Below, piece by piece: positions 34,568 through 43,626 of a DNA stretch of 64,000 bases; position 1 is the stretch's first letter; the number at the start of each line of letters is the position of its first letter. A program made the translations under genes and the position numbers. The notes under the pieces were generated by a model. That model had not been told where the DNA came from and did no database searches. It saw nothing but the letters and a program-made list of their open reading frames with translations. Source of the stretch: Prauserella_A sp040645195 (GTDB lineage: Bacteria > Actinomycetota > Actinomycetes > Mycobacteriales > Pseudonocardiaceae). The stretch spans positions 16,792-80,791 of the forward strand of contig NZ_JBEYXW010000029.1 of the NCBI RefSeq assembly GCF_040645195.1, in the 5' to 3' direction.

Positions 34568-35614
34568 TCACAGCTGACCGCGCGCCTTGGCCAGCTCGTT
34601 CGGCCTGCCGATGTCCAGCCAGCTCTCCTGCAGGGGCCACAGGCCGACAGGCCAGCCGCAGGAAAGGCAGTCGTCGAACAAGGCGGTGATGGGGAAGAGC
34701 TCTCCCTGGGGTATCCGGCTGATCAGTTTCGGCTCCAGCACGTAGATCCCGGCGTTCACGGGCCACGAGGAGGTGGGCTTCTCGACCATCCGCACCAGCC
34801 GCCCTCCTTCGCCTTCCAGCACCCCGAACGGCACCTGATGCCGGTACTCGCTCGTCGCGATGGTCGCGACCACGCCGCCGCTGACATGGGCGTCGAGCAG
34901 GCGGCTCACCAGGAACTCGGTGACCAGGTCGCCGTTGAGGACCAGCAGTGGATCGGCGGGCTCGTGACCGAGATCGGTCAGCAGGCGCAGGGACCCTCCG
35001 GTCCCGAGCGGGACATCCGGCTCCTCGCGCAGGTACTCGATGCGGCAGCCGAACCGTGTGCCGTCGCCGAAATGTTCCTCGATCATCGGCGCGAGGTAGT
35101 TCACCGAGATGAAGATCCGGGTGACCCCGGACCCGACGAGGTGCAGCACCAACCGTTCCAGGATGGGGCGCCCGGCCACCGGGAGCATGGGTTTGGGTAT
35201 GTCGTCCGTCAGCGGAGCGAGGCGGGTTCCCCGCCCGCCTGCCATGATCACCGCCCAGTTCCTCAGCTGTGGCCCGCCTGCGAGTTCGCCGTCCGCGTGG
35301 ACCCCGACGAGCCGGCCCTTCTCGTCGACCACCGGCACTTCACGCAGGTGCAGTGCGCGCATGAGGTCCAGTGCCTCCGCCCTGCCCGCGTGTGGTGGAA
35401 GGGTGGCGACCGTTCGCCGTAGCAACGGGTAGGCCGGTGAACCGAGCCCGACTCCGCCGAGTAGCGCGTGCCGGATGTCGGCTTCGCTGATCGCGCCGAC
35501 GAGTTTGCCTGCCGCGTCGACAACGAAGGCCTGCTGGGCGTGGTGCTTGTCGATCGCGGAGAGCGCTGACCGGATCGACGCTTCCTTCCCGATCAGCGGA
35601 CCGCCGAACCGCAT
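34568..35614 (-). CDS. CBS-domain sugar-phosphate nucleotidyltransferase (PtmE-like)
   Basis: This 348-residue protein has two CBS motifs (about residues 1-115; VVDAAGKLVGAISEADIRHALL and VPVVDEKGRLVGVH) fused to a nucleotidyltransferase domain with MAGGRGTRLAPLT, KPMLPVAGRPILE and the catalytic NGD. PtmE, the glucosamine-1-phosphate guanylyltransferase of legionaminic acid synthesis, has this domain order. It would supply the NDP-sugar for the LegB-like enzyme. It heads a minus-strand operon with KAS III and acyl-CoA dehydrogenase genes. Confidence 0.85.
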   Translation of the reverse strand: MRFGGPLIGKEASIRSALSAIDKHHAQQAFVVDAAGKLVGAISEADIRHALLGGVGLGSPAYPLLRRTVATLPPHAGRAEALDLMRALHLREVPVVDEKGRLVGVHADGELAGGPQLRNWAVIMAGGRGTRLAPLTDDIPKPMLPVAGRPILERLVLHLVGSGVTRIFISVNYLAPMIEEHFGDGTRFGCRIEYLREEPDVPLGTGGSLRLLTDLGHEPADPLLVLNGDLVTEFLVSRLLDAHVSGGVVATIATSEYRHQVPFGVLEGEGGRLVRMVEKPTSSWPVNAGIYVLEPKLISRIPQGELFPITALFDDCLSCGWPVGLWPLQESWLDIGRPNELAKARGQL

Positions 35615-35726
35615 TGTGTTTCCTCCGCCCTGTCACCACCGCGAACTCCCTGCCTCAAGCGTCGCTAGAGGGCGAGCAACCGAGCCAGGGGATGAGTTCA
35701 GGCCTTCGGTGGTGTGCCGGGGAAGG

Positions 35727-36385
35727 TCAGCGGTGCGCGAGCGCCCTCGCGCACCGGTCCGCGCTCGTACCCACGTGGGTCACGCTGACCTGGGCCACGG
35801 CCGCGGCGTCGGCGGAGAACCTGCCGAGGTCCTTCCAGCCGGCCCCGGTCAGCATCAGCACGGGATGGTCATCGGGCCGCACGCGCCCGGTCTCGGCATC
35901 GTGGATCAGCGCCGCCAGCGCACACGCGGATGCGGGCTCGGCGAAGATTCCTTCCTGACCGGCAAGCAGGCGCTGGGCTGCCAGAATGCCGGCGATCCCG
36001 TAGGGCGTAAGGGGTATCAGCTTCTCCATGGGAGCCCCGGCGACGACGCAGAGAAAGCCGGGAAGCTGCGCCCGCGCACCGTACGCGGCGAACGAAAGAC
36101 CCGCGTTGCCCGACGACGTCGCCGCCCACCCCGCGTGCCCACGTTGCCTGGCAAGGGACAACGACATCGCCGCCACCCGGTCCTTGTACGAACCAGTGGG
36201 TTCATGGTCTCGAGCTTCGCCGAAACGTGACGCAGTCCCAGCCTCGCCGCCAGCGTGGGCAGGCCGACCAAGGGGTGTCGCCCTCCCCCAGACTCACGAA
36301 CTCCTTCACCGGCGGGAGTTCAGCGGCGAACCTGTGCAGACCCGGCTGTCCGGCCACCGCAGGCCTCCCGGCCTGGTTTCAACTG
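35727..36385 (-). pseudogene. Degenerate threonine-synthase-like pseudogene
   Basis: Three frames together spell a threonine synthase: GLHRFAAELPPVKEFVSLGEGDTP, then LVGLPTLAARLGL, then TGSYKDR with the PLP lysine and SSGNAGLSFAAYGARA. Single-base frameshifts lie near 36272 and 36199. Near 36000 the sequence jumps from the cofactor domain to the C-terminal IFAEPASACALAAL, so the middle of the enzyme is missing. The zinc-ribbon N-terminus is not recognisable. It cannot encode an active enzyme. Confidence 0.75.
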
Positions 36386-36595
36386 GCGGCACGATCGTAC
36401 CGCAAAATGAAACATCAGCCTTGCGAGTTCACCGGCCCAGGCTGCGGCGTCAGTCCTTCAGCGGCTTGACAGAACGCACTCTGCACGGAGGGTTCGCGAA
36501 ATTGCCTGGTATGGGCGCGTAATGGACTGCCGACGGCCCCTACCAAGGGCTAGCGTCGAATTCCCCCGGCGATCGTCAAAGGAGGAACAGCGACT

Positions 36596-37975
36596 ATGGA
36601 ACAGCTGTCCGACGAACCGATCTCGCAGCTCATCCGGAACGCGCGACGCAAGCGCCAGCTGAGCCAGTACACGCTCGCCCGAGAGCTGGCGACCGTGGCG
36701 GGCAGGCCCACGGTCACCCGTGACCTGGTGGCGCGCTGGGAACGCGGGCACCAGATCCCGCGCCAAGGATCCCGGCAGTGGCTTTCGGTGGTCCTGCAGG
36801 TGCCGCAGGAACGGCTGGACGCCGCGGCGGCGGCCTCACGCAGGCGCGCGCGGCTGGGCCATGCCGTCGTAACGAGCAACGCGCCCGTACCGACCGGCCC
36901 CAGCCGCCGCGCACAGGGCACACCGGCACTGCTGCCCGTGTTCCGGTCCCGTGTGCAGGCCGGGATTCTGGCCGCCGTCCTGCTCAACCCGCATCGTTCC
37001 TTCAGCCTGTCCGAACTCGCCGAGCAGGCGGGCGGCTCGCTGGCCTCGGTCGACAAGGAGAGCCGGCTGCTGGAGACGGCAGGCATTCTCACCAGCAGGG
37101 TCGACGGCACCATCCGGTTGCTGCGAGCGGCGAGCGACGGGCCGATGATCGCCCCGCTCACCGAGCTGATCCGGTTCACCTACGGCGTTCCGCAGATCGT
37201 CGGGGAGGAGTTCGGCCGGGTCCCCGGCGTCGCCCGCATCGTGCTGGGCGGCACCTGGGCCGAGCGCTTCGCCGGCATTCCCGGCCCGGCACCGGAGAGC
37301 ATCGAGATCCTGCTCGCCATCACCGCGGGGCACCCCGAGGACAGGGTCGCGATCGACCTGGCCGCCAAACGGACCCGTACCCGGCTGAGATGTCTGGTCC
37401 ATGTCGCGACACAGCCGCTGCTACCACATCTCGACTACACCCGGATTCCCCGGCAACGCGGCGACCAGCCCGTGGTGGAGGTGGCGCCGGTACGGCCACG
37501 GCAGCGGCCTGCCGGGGCACCCTGGCCGGACGGCCGCGGCGTACTCGCCCAGCTCATCGAGGCAGGCCAGCTCGACATGGTCAGCGGGCAGGCGGCCCAC
37601 AGCAGGCCGTTCCTCGAGCTCGCGACCGCCCACGCCGATGCGGCGCAGGCACTGCTCGAGAGCTCGCCGCCGTCGGCGTTCCTCCTCCTCGCGCACGCGG
37701 CCCAGCTGATCGCGGCGGGTCTGCTGGCACACCAGGGACTGCGCACGTCGCCCGCCGCCGCTGCCCACGTGGCGGGTGACGTGGTCAGCGCCCAGTTCGG
37801 CCATCAGTTCTCGCAGGTGGACCTCCTGCGCCAGCGCACGCTGGAGCTGGGCGAGCCCACCAGCCGCGACAGCCGCGTCGGTAGCGACGAGGTGCGGATC
37901 TACCTGACGACCGTGCGCTCGCTGCTGTCCGTGGCGCACACCGTGACGAACACACTGGGGACGTTCGTTCAGTGA
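36596..37975 (+). CDS. XRE-HTH / winged-helix / nucleotidyltransferase-like / HEPN fusion protein
   Basis: This 459-residue protein has four parts: an XRE helix-turn-helix (about 1-85), a winged helix (about 115-185; FSLSELAEQAGGSLASVDKESRLLETAGIL), an MNT-type nucleotidyltransferase fold (about 200-290; VLGGTWAERFAGIPG) and an alpha-helical C-terminus like the HEPN group (about 315-459). The MNT G-S and D-x-D catalytic motifs read G-T and S-x-E, so catalysis is doubtful. The start is ATG 36596 with AAAGGAGG upstream. It may be a self-contained toxin-antitoxin-like regulator. Confidence 0.7.
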   Translation: MEQLSDEPISQLIRNARRKRQLSQYTLARELATVAGRPTVTRDLVARWERGHQIPRQGSRQWLSVVLQVPQERLDAAAAASRRRARLGHAVVTSNAPVPTGPSRRAQGTPALLPVFRSRVQAGILAAVLLNPHRSFSLSELAEQAGGSLASVDKESRLLETAGILTSRVDGTIRLLRAASDGPMIAPLTELIRFTYGVPQIVGEEFGRVPGVARIVLGGTWAERFAGIPGPAPESIEILLAITAGHPEDRVAIDLAAKRTRTRLRCLVHVATQPLLPHLDYTRIPRQRGDQPVVEVAPVRPRQRPAGAPWPDGRGVLAQLIEAGQLDMVSGQAAHSRPFLELATAHADAAQALLESSPPSAFLLLAHAAQLIAAGLLAHQGLRTSPAAAAHVAGDVVSAQFGHQFSQVDLLRQRTLELGEPTSRDSRVGSDEVRIYLTTVRSLLSVAHTVTNTLGTFVQ

Positions 37976-38238
37976 CGCCAACGTCCACAAAGGACCCTTG
38001 AGGCGGGGCGCTGCCGGCGACAGTAGCCAGAGGACCGCACCCAGAACGTTCACCGCCAGTACCTGCCGGCTACGGACGGCGCCGACGTGGGCGACCTGGG
38101 ACTGCGGCGCACCACCCGACCTGGTCGAAAAGGGCTACCAGGTCGGATTCGACCGAGACGCCCCGTCGCGACCGCACGGAGTGAAACCGGTCAGAAACAG
38201 CACTGCCGCATTTCCGCCACCCGTGCCAGGCTTGGGCT

Positions 38239-38628
38239 ATGACCGATCGCAACGTGCTCGGCGGGAAGCTGGAGCCCTGTGGCACCGACCCGCTGACCGG
38301 CTTCTATCGCGATGGATGCTGCAACACCGGGCCCGAGGACCTTGGCAACCATACGGTGTGCGCGGTCGTGTCGGCGGAGTTCCTCGCGCACCAGCAGGCG
38401 ACCGGCAACGACCTCGTCACCGCGCGGCCCGAGTACGGGTTCACCGGCCTCACCCCCGGCGACCGCTGGTGCGTGTCGTCCGCACGCTGGCTGGAGGCGT
38501 ACCAGGCAGGCGCCGCCCCGCCGGTGGTGCTGGCCGCCACCCACGAGCGGGCCACCGAGGTCATCCCCCTCGATGCACTGCGAGAGCACGCCGTGGATGT
38601 GCCTGCCGATCCCAGCGGGCTGCTGTGA
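38239..38628 (+). CDS. DUF2237 family protein
   Basis: This 129-residue protein matches DUF2237 along its length: NVLGGKLEPCGTDPLTGFYRDGCCNTG, HTVCAVVSAEFL, GNDLVTARPEYGFTGLTPGDRWCV and a C-terminal Ala-rich helix. The family is widespread but of unknown function, with conserved cysteines. The gene is monocistronic here, and 263 bases without a recognisable feature separate it from the fusion-protein gene. Confidence 0.85.
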   Translation: MTDRNVLGGKLEPCGTDPLTGFYRDGCCNTGPEDLGNHTVCAVVSAEFLAHQQATGNDLVTARPEYGFTGLTPGDRWCVSSARWLEAYQAGAAPPVVLAATHERATEVIPLDALREHAVDVPADPSGLL

Positions 38629-38696
38629 GCGAGCATCCCCGACGTCGTGCCGAGTCCGCAGTGGACGATTCGAGGTAACCGAGCGCACCGGCTCGG

Positions 38697-39455
38697 TCAG
38701 CGAATCACCGACTGCAGCCAGCCCTGCCAGGCGGCCGTCGCCGCCGCGCGGTCGATGGGCACGCCGTACCGGTAGATCGCGACATGGACCAAGCCGTGTG
38801 TGCCGGCGGGATCGAGGCCGAAGAAGCGGTAGAGCCCGTCGCCGGTGCGCACGCCCAGCGTCCCGGGTGCCCGCACGTCCACCACGCCGGTGACCGGGTC
38901 GATGCCGGCAGCGCCGAGCCGCACCTGGTCGCCGACCGCCGCCTGCGGATCGACGCCCAGCGCACGGTGGACCCGCTCCGACACCGTGTCGCCGCCGGGC
39001 GCCGTCGTGGTCATCGCCACGACGCCGGCGGCCGGCAGCCCGGCGAAGTGCTGGAAATAGGACACCAGGTTGTGCAGGAACAGATCCCAGCCACGGCTCA
39101 TGCCCTCGTACTCGGCCTCCCAGCCCTCGCCGGAGAACCCGCTCTGCATCAGGCGCAGGACGGTGCCACCCCCGTCCCTGCCCTCCACGAGGAACTCGAT
39201 CGCGAGCGCGGCCGTCTCCGGCGACTCGTCGTCGGGGCCGCCGTAGACCACCCGCTTGCCTGCCTCCCAGGCGAGCACCTTGCCGCCCTGCGTGTTCCCG
39301 TCACCGAAATCGGCCGACATGTCCCCCTTCTCGTCGGCCTCGTGTGGTACGAACCAGGCCGACATCCCGGCCACTGTCGACACGGCACGCCACACCTCGT
39401 CGACATTCGCGTCGAGTTCGACCCGTTTGTGGAGGTGGCGCCGCTCGTCAGCCAT
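38697..39455 (-). CDS. SRPBCC / AHSA1-type protein
   Basis: This 252-residue protein begins with a START-like fold of the activator-of-Hsp90 type (HKRVELDANVDEVWRAVSTVAGMSAWFVP, GRRVVYGG-like core, YEGMSRGWDLFLHNLVSYF). A second, less familiar domain of about 100 residues follows. The start overlaps the ArsR-type gene by 8 bases, which is the common regulator plus SRPBCC pair of actinobacteria. It probably binds a small hydrophobic ligand. Confidence 0.8.
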   Translation of the reverse strand: MADERRHLHKRVELDANVDEVWRAVSTVAGMSAWFVPHEADEKGDMSADFGDGNTQGGKVLAWEAGKRVVYGGPDDESPETAALAIEFLVEGRDGGGTVLRLMQSGFSGEGWEAEYEGMSRGWDLFLHNLVSYFQHFAGLPAAGVVAMTTTAPGGDTVSERVHRALGVDPQAAVGDQVRLGAAGIDPVTGVVDVRAPGTLGVRTGDGLYRFFGLDPAGTHGLVHVAIYRYGVPIDRAAATAAWQGWLQSVIR

Positions 39456-40050
39456 CAGGAGTCTCTTTCTTCGAGGTCACATTGGGATGGACGGCCACGA
39501 TGATCCGGTGGTCCCGTCCGGCAGGGGCGGAGTCGTCGTGGTACTTCGACACGAGACTGGTCACCGCGGTGGCCAGCTCGTCGGCGAACGCGGCGCGGTC
39601 CGCGGCCGAGGCGAACCGGACCTCACCGTCGATGGCGAAGGTCGCCAGCCGTTTGCGGGCTTTCGCGGCACCGGTGATGAGCAGCCCCAGCTCCCGCACC
39701 ATGCGGGAGGCCAGCGCGAGCAGCCAGCGAGCCGAGAGGCGGTCCGGTTGCTGTTCCGGATCCGGTTGCACAGCGCCCAGCACGCTCGGCGAGATGACGT
39801 AGGACAGCGCGGTGGCACGGAGTACCCGTTCGGTGACGTTGCCCTTACGCCGCTCCTCCACGAGCTCGACGAGGCCATGCCGCTCGAGTGCGCGGAGGTG
39901 GTAGTTCACCTTCTGCCGGGGCAGCCCGATGCGCTGCGCCAGTGTGCTCGCCGAACCCGGCTCGGCGAGTTCGGCGAGTAGCCGCGCGCGCACCGGATCG
40001 AGCGAGATCTCGGCCGCCTCGTGGTCGTCGATCACCGCGACTTCCTGCAT
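39448..40050 (-). CDS. ArsR/HTH_20-type transcriptional regulator
   Basis: This 200-residue protein has an N-terminal winged helix (SLDPVRARLLAELAEPGSASTLAQRIGLPRQKVNYHLRALERHGLVELVEERRKGNVTERVLRAT). The rest is helical. It lacks obvious metal-binding cysteines. It is coupled to the downstream SRPBCC gene, which it probably regulates together with itself. Confidence 0.85.
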   Translation of the reverse strand: MQEVAVIDDHEAAEISLDPVRARLLAELAEPGSASTLAQRIGLPRQKVNYHLRALERHGLVELVEERRKGNVTERVLRATALSYVISPSVLGAVQPDPEQQPDRLSARWLLALASRMVRELGLLITGAAKARKRLATFAIDGEVRFASAADRAAFADELATAVTSLVSKYHDDSAPAGRDHRIIVAVHPNVTSKKETPDG

Positions 40051-40110
40051 GAGCCAACCCTGACACCGACAACTCTTCTTGTCAAGAACAGCCTGATTGT
40101 CGGCTGCACC

Positions 40111-40851
40111 TCATTCGGCCTTGTGCCCCACCACCTGCAGCATCAGGCCGGTCTGTCGCATCTGCGTGATGGCGATGCCATGGGCACGCAACGGCACGAC
40201 GATGTCCTCGGCGGGCGGCAGCAGCACGCCCCAGGGAACCGCCACCACCCTGGCCACCCGCCGAGCGAGAGCACTGGTCGCGGTCGGCACCATGATCACG
40301 AGCCGCCCGCCAGGAGTGAGCACACGCGCCAGCTCCGCCAGCACCACGGCCGGTTCCGGGACCAGCTGCAGCATCGCCAGGCAGGTCACCCCGTGGAACG
40401 TGTCGTCGCGCACCGGGAGCCGGCCGGCGTCGGCCCGCAGGAAACCGACGTTCGGGGCCGTGTGAACACTGGCAGCACGCTTCAGCATCGGGGCGGAGAT
40501 GTCCACGCCCACCGCCAGTCCGTCCGGGCCGACAGCCCAGCCTAGCTCGGCAGTGACGCTGCCAGGACCGCACCCGACATCCAGTGCGAAGGCGCCCGCC
40601 TGCAGGCGCAGCGCGGACGTGGGCAACCGCAGAAAGGTGAACATCGTGCGCACGGCACGCTGCAGCGGCTGGTACACCGCGGTGCCCAGTGCCGACTGCC
40701 ACAGCTCCTGCACCGGGCCGGTGGCCTGCCCGGCCCGTTCCCCGACCAGGTCGAGGTAACCATCGGTGACCTCCGCCCAGGGCGGCACGGGGTCGAGCAA
40801 CGGCAGTGCGCGCTGGATCGCCGCGGGACGGGCTGGCTCTGCACCGGTCAT
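40111..40851 (-). CDS. SAM-dependent methyltransferase, class I
   Basis: This 246-residue protein has the SAM-binding motif ALDVGCGPGSVTAEL (motif I), GVDISAPML, LRADAGRLPVRDDTFHGVTCLAML and VLTPGGRLVIMV. The N-terminal 80 residues are helical and may form a substrate lid. The family resembles the UbiE/Coq5 group. The substrate is unknown. It is divergent from the CYTH gene across 54 bases. Confidence 0.85.
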   Translation of the reverse strand: MTGAEPARPAAIQRALPLLDPVPPWAEVTDGYLDLVGERAGQATGPVQELWQSALGTAVYQPLQRAVRTMFTFLRLPTSALRLQAGAFALDVGCGPGSVTAELGWAVGPDGLAVGVDISAPMLKRAASVHTAPNVGFLRADAGRLPVRDDTFHGVTCLAMLQLVPEPAVVLAELARVLTPGGRLVIMVPTATSALARRVARVVAVPWGVLLPPAEDIVVPLRAHGIAITQMRQTGLMLQVVGHKAE

Positions 40852-40905
40852 CCTCAGAAAGTAACGTCCATGTCACCTGCCAGGCACGACGAGGAGAAGC
40901 GACCC

Positions 40906-41517
40906 ATGATCGAACGGGAAGTCAAGTTCGAGCTGGCCCTGGACCAGCCGGTGCCCCGGCTGGACGGGGTCGGCCCGGTGGCCCGGCAGGCCGAGCCGGT
41001 CAAGGCGGTGCTGGAGGCGACGTACTTCGACACGCACGACTACAGGCTGCTCAGCTCGGGTGTCACGCTGCGCAGGCGCACCGGCGGTCACGACGCGGGC
41101 TGGCACCTGAAGGTCCCGCACGCCAGCGGGCACCGCGAGGAGGTGACCGCGCCCCTGGGCCACGCGACCGAGCCGGTTCCGCAGGCGCTACTCGAGCGCG
41201 TTCACGACCGGACCGGCGACGACACACTGCTGCCGGTCGCCCGCATCACGACGACCCGGTACTCCTACGAGCTACTCAGCCGCGACGACAGTCCACTCGC
41301 GACACTCGTCGACGACCACGTCACTGCGGAGACCGCAGGCGAACGGGTCGGCAGGCATGCCTGGCGAGAGCTGGAGGTCGAGCTCACCGCCGGCGCCGAC
41401 GACAGCCTGCTCACCGTGATCTCCGATGCCCTGCGCAGCGTCGGCGTGCAGCCGTCCACCTGGCCGTCCAAGCTGCGCCGCGTCCTCGGCGACCAGCTAC
41501 CGCCGACCACGGGCTGA
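40906..41517 (+). CDS. CYTH domain protein
   Basis: This 203-residue protein has the CYTH signature ExExK near the start (MIEREVKFE) and the following strands with YFDTHDYRLLSSGVTLRRRTGG, WHLKVP and RELEVEL. The family includes thiamine triphosphatases and adenylate cyclases that act on triphosphates with divalent metals. No CHAD domain is fused. The start is ATG 40906 with GAGGAG upstream. The longer open frame to 40870 is not needed. Confidence 0.88.
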   Translation: MIEREVKFELALDQPVPRLDGVGPVARQAEPVKAVLEATYFDTHDYRLLSSGVTLRRRTGGHDAGWHLKVPHASGHREEVTAPLGHATEPVPQALLERVHDRTGDDTLLPVARITTTRYSYELLSRDDSPLATLVDDHVTAETAGERVGRHAWRELEVELTAGADDSLLTVISDALRSVGVQPSTWPSKLRRVLGDQLPPTTG

Positions 41518-41530
41518 CCTGCCGGCGTAC

Positions 41531-43216
41531 TCACTCGTCCCGGCCGAGCACAGCGCCGGTCGACATGGGCTGCACGGTCCGCTGGTAAAGGCCGAGGTAC
41601 CCGCGGGACTTCGGCAGCTGCGGCTCGCCGAGCTCGGCCGCACGGGTGGCCAGCTCCTCGGGATCGACGTCGAGGTCCACGGTCCGTGCCTCGACGTCGA
41701 TCGAGATCCGGTCGCCGTCACGGACCAGCGCGAGCGGGCCGCCGACAGCCGACTCCGGCGACACCTCGCCCACGACGAGCCCCTTGTTGACGAGGCCGGA
41801 GAGCTGCCCGTCGGTCACGAGCGCGACCTCGTTCTCCAGTCCTGCGGAGTAGAGCAGGAAGGCCACCATGGACGCGCGCCCGGCCATGCCCGGCCCGCCC
41901 TTGAGCCCGCCGCCGCGCACCACGAGCACGTCGCCCGGCTTGACGCGGCCCTCGATCACCGTCGCCATGGCCGCGTTGCCCTCGTCGCACACCACTGCCG
42001 GGCCGGAGAACGTCCGTTTGCGTGCCACTTCCCTGGCGCCGAGCTTGACGATGGCGCTCTCCGGAGCGAGCGATCCCCGCATGATCACGATCGGCGCCTC
42101 GGTGGTCACGGGCCGATCGAGCGGACGGATCACCTCGGCCTCCGGCGGCTCGTACTCCGCGAGGGTCTCCCCCACCGTCCGGCCGGTGACGGTGAGCGCT
42201 TCGCGCCCCAGCAAGGGTTCGAGGCGTTTGAGGATCGCCCGTGCACCACCGGCCGCCTCGAACTCCTCGATCGTGGAATCGCCGTTGGGCCGCACCGCGG
42301 TGAGCATCGGCACGGTCTGCGAGAGCTCCTCGAACAAGGCGAAGACGTCGATGTCGAGCTCGCCTTCGGTGGCGGTGGCCTGCAGGTGCTTGACGGTGTT
42401 GATGGAGCCGCTGGAGGCGAGCACGGCGGAGACCGCGTTGCGGAATGCGGCGGGCGTGAGGATCTGCCGGGGGCGTAGGTCCTCCAGCACCATGCCGACG
42501 ATCCGCTCACCCGTGCGCCGCGCGTACTCGGTCATCCTGGGACTGTTGGCCAGCACCGGCGCGCCGCCCGGCAGGCTCATACCGAGTGCCTCGGCGACAA
42601 CGTGCATCGAGTTGGCCGTGCCCATGCCCGAGCACACGCCGGGGCCACGCACGGCGTTGTCGGCCATGGCGCCGATCTCGGCGACGCTGATCGTGCCACG
42701 CAGTGCGTCGGCCGAGCGGATGAACACCTCCTCGATGTCCATCGGCTCGCCGCGGTACTCGCCGCTGGGCTGGTAGCCGCACACCATGAGGATCGTCGGC
42801 AGGTCGAGCCTGGCCGCCGCCATCAGGTGCGCGGGCGGTGTCTTGTCGCATGAGGACAGACACACCATGCCGTCGAGCTGCGCACCCTCGACCGCGACCT
42901 CGATGTCGTTGACGATCAGGTCGCGCGAAGAAAGAATGTAGCCGCCTCCGCCACCGGCGCAGAAGATGAAGTCACTCGGCGCCGTGGTGCGGATCTCGAA
43001 CGGGAGGCCACCAGCGTCGCGAATGGACTGTTTGACCGTCTCAGCGACGTCGTCGAGGTGGCTGAAGCAGATCGCGAGTTCGGAAGACGAGTTGACAACA
43101 GCGATCTTGGGCTTCTCCATGTCCTCATCGGACAGTCCGAGCGCCTTCCACTGTGCACGCCGCACCGCCCACAGCGACGAGCCCGGCCGAAAGTTGCTGC
43201 GCAGCTCGCGCTTCAC
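41531..43216 (-). CDS. IlvD/Edd-family dehydratase
   Basis: About 561 residues of the dihydroxy-acid/sugar-acid dehydratase family: SSCDKTPPAHLMAAARLDLPTI with the cluster-binding cysteine, PGVCSGMGTANSM, and the C-terminal FSGPAVVCDEGNAAMA, GGPGMAGRASM and LVTDGQLSGL. The start GTG 43216 overlaps the upstream small-subunit stop (GTGA). Given its partner genes it probably dehydrates a hydroxy acid in a catabolic pathway rather than in branched-chain amino acid synthesis. The exact substrate is unknown. Confidence 0.88.
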   Translation of the reverse strand: MKRELRSNFRPGSSLWAVRRAQWKALGLSDEDMEKPKIAVVNSSSELAICFSHLDDVAETVKQSIRDAGGLPFEIRTTAPSDFIFCAGGGGGYILSSRDLIVNDIEVAVEGAQLDGMVCLSSCDKTPPAHLMAAARLDLPTILMVCGYQPSGEYRGEPMDIEEVFIRSADALRGTISVAEIGAMADNAVRGPGVCSGMGTANSMHVVAEALGMSLPGGAPVLANSPRMTEYARRTGERIVGMVLEDLRPRQILTPAAFRNAVSAVLASSGSINTVKHLQATATEGELDIDVFALFEELSQTVPMLTAVRPNGDSTIEEFEAAGGARAILKRLEPLLGREALTVTGRTVGETLAEYEPPEAEVIRPLDRPVTTEAPIVIMRGSLAPESAIVKLGAREVARKRTFSGPAVVCDEGNAAMATVIEGRVKPGDVLVVRGGGLKGGPGMAGRASMVAFLLYSAGLENEVALVTDGQLSGLVNKGLVVGEVSPESAVGGPLALVRDGDRISIDVEARTVDLDVDPEELATRAAELGEPQLPKSRGYLGLYQRTVQPMSTGAVLGRDE

Positions 43217-43626
43217 CTCTGCTCCTTCACTTCGACGATGCCGTTGTCCGCGTCTAGCCGTACCCAGTCGCCGGTCCTGATGACCTGGACGGGGTCCTGA
43301 TCGAGATCGGTCACCGTCGGCACCCTGGTGACCACCGCACCCAGCGCGGCCTTCGTGGTGGTGACGGTGAAGATCATGCCCAGCGGGGCCGTGCCCATGA
43401 GCCGCGTGGTCTGGAAGAACCCGGACCAGCCCGAGGAGCCCTTGGCTCCGGGGAAGACCAGGATCTTGCCGGTGAAGCACACACCGAACAGCTCGTGGCG
43501 GCGCTCGATGATGACGCCCCGCGCCGGATCGATGCCGCCCCAGCCGGAGATGGTCTCGTGCGAGACGAGCGCCTCGCCCTCCACAACGCCCGGCACGACC
43601 TTGCGGCCCCGCAACACCAACGTCAT
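43213..43626 (-). CDS. Aconitase X swivel-domain (small) subunit, DUF126
   Basis: This 137-residue protein has VVEGEALVSHETISGWGGIDPARGVIIERRHELFG, VFPGAKGSSGWSGFFQTTRLMGTAPLGMIF and VVTRVPTVTDLDQDP, the hallmark of the AcnX small subunit. It works with the large subunit encoded just upstream (four-base overlap). Characterised two-subunit AcnX enzymes include cis-3-hydroxy-L-proline dehydratases and archaeal phosphomevalonate dehydratases. Confidence 0.85.
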   Translation of the reverse strand: MTLVLRGRKVVPGVVEGEALVSHETISGWGGIDPARGVIIERRHELFGVCFTGKILVFPGAKGSSGWSGFFQTTRLMGTAPLGMIFTVTTTKAALGAVVTRVPTVTDLDQDPVQVIRTGDWVRLDADNGIVEVKEQR

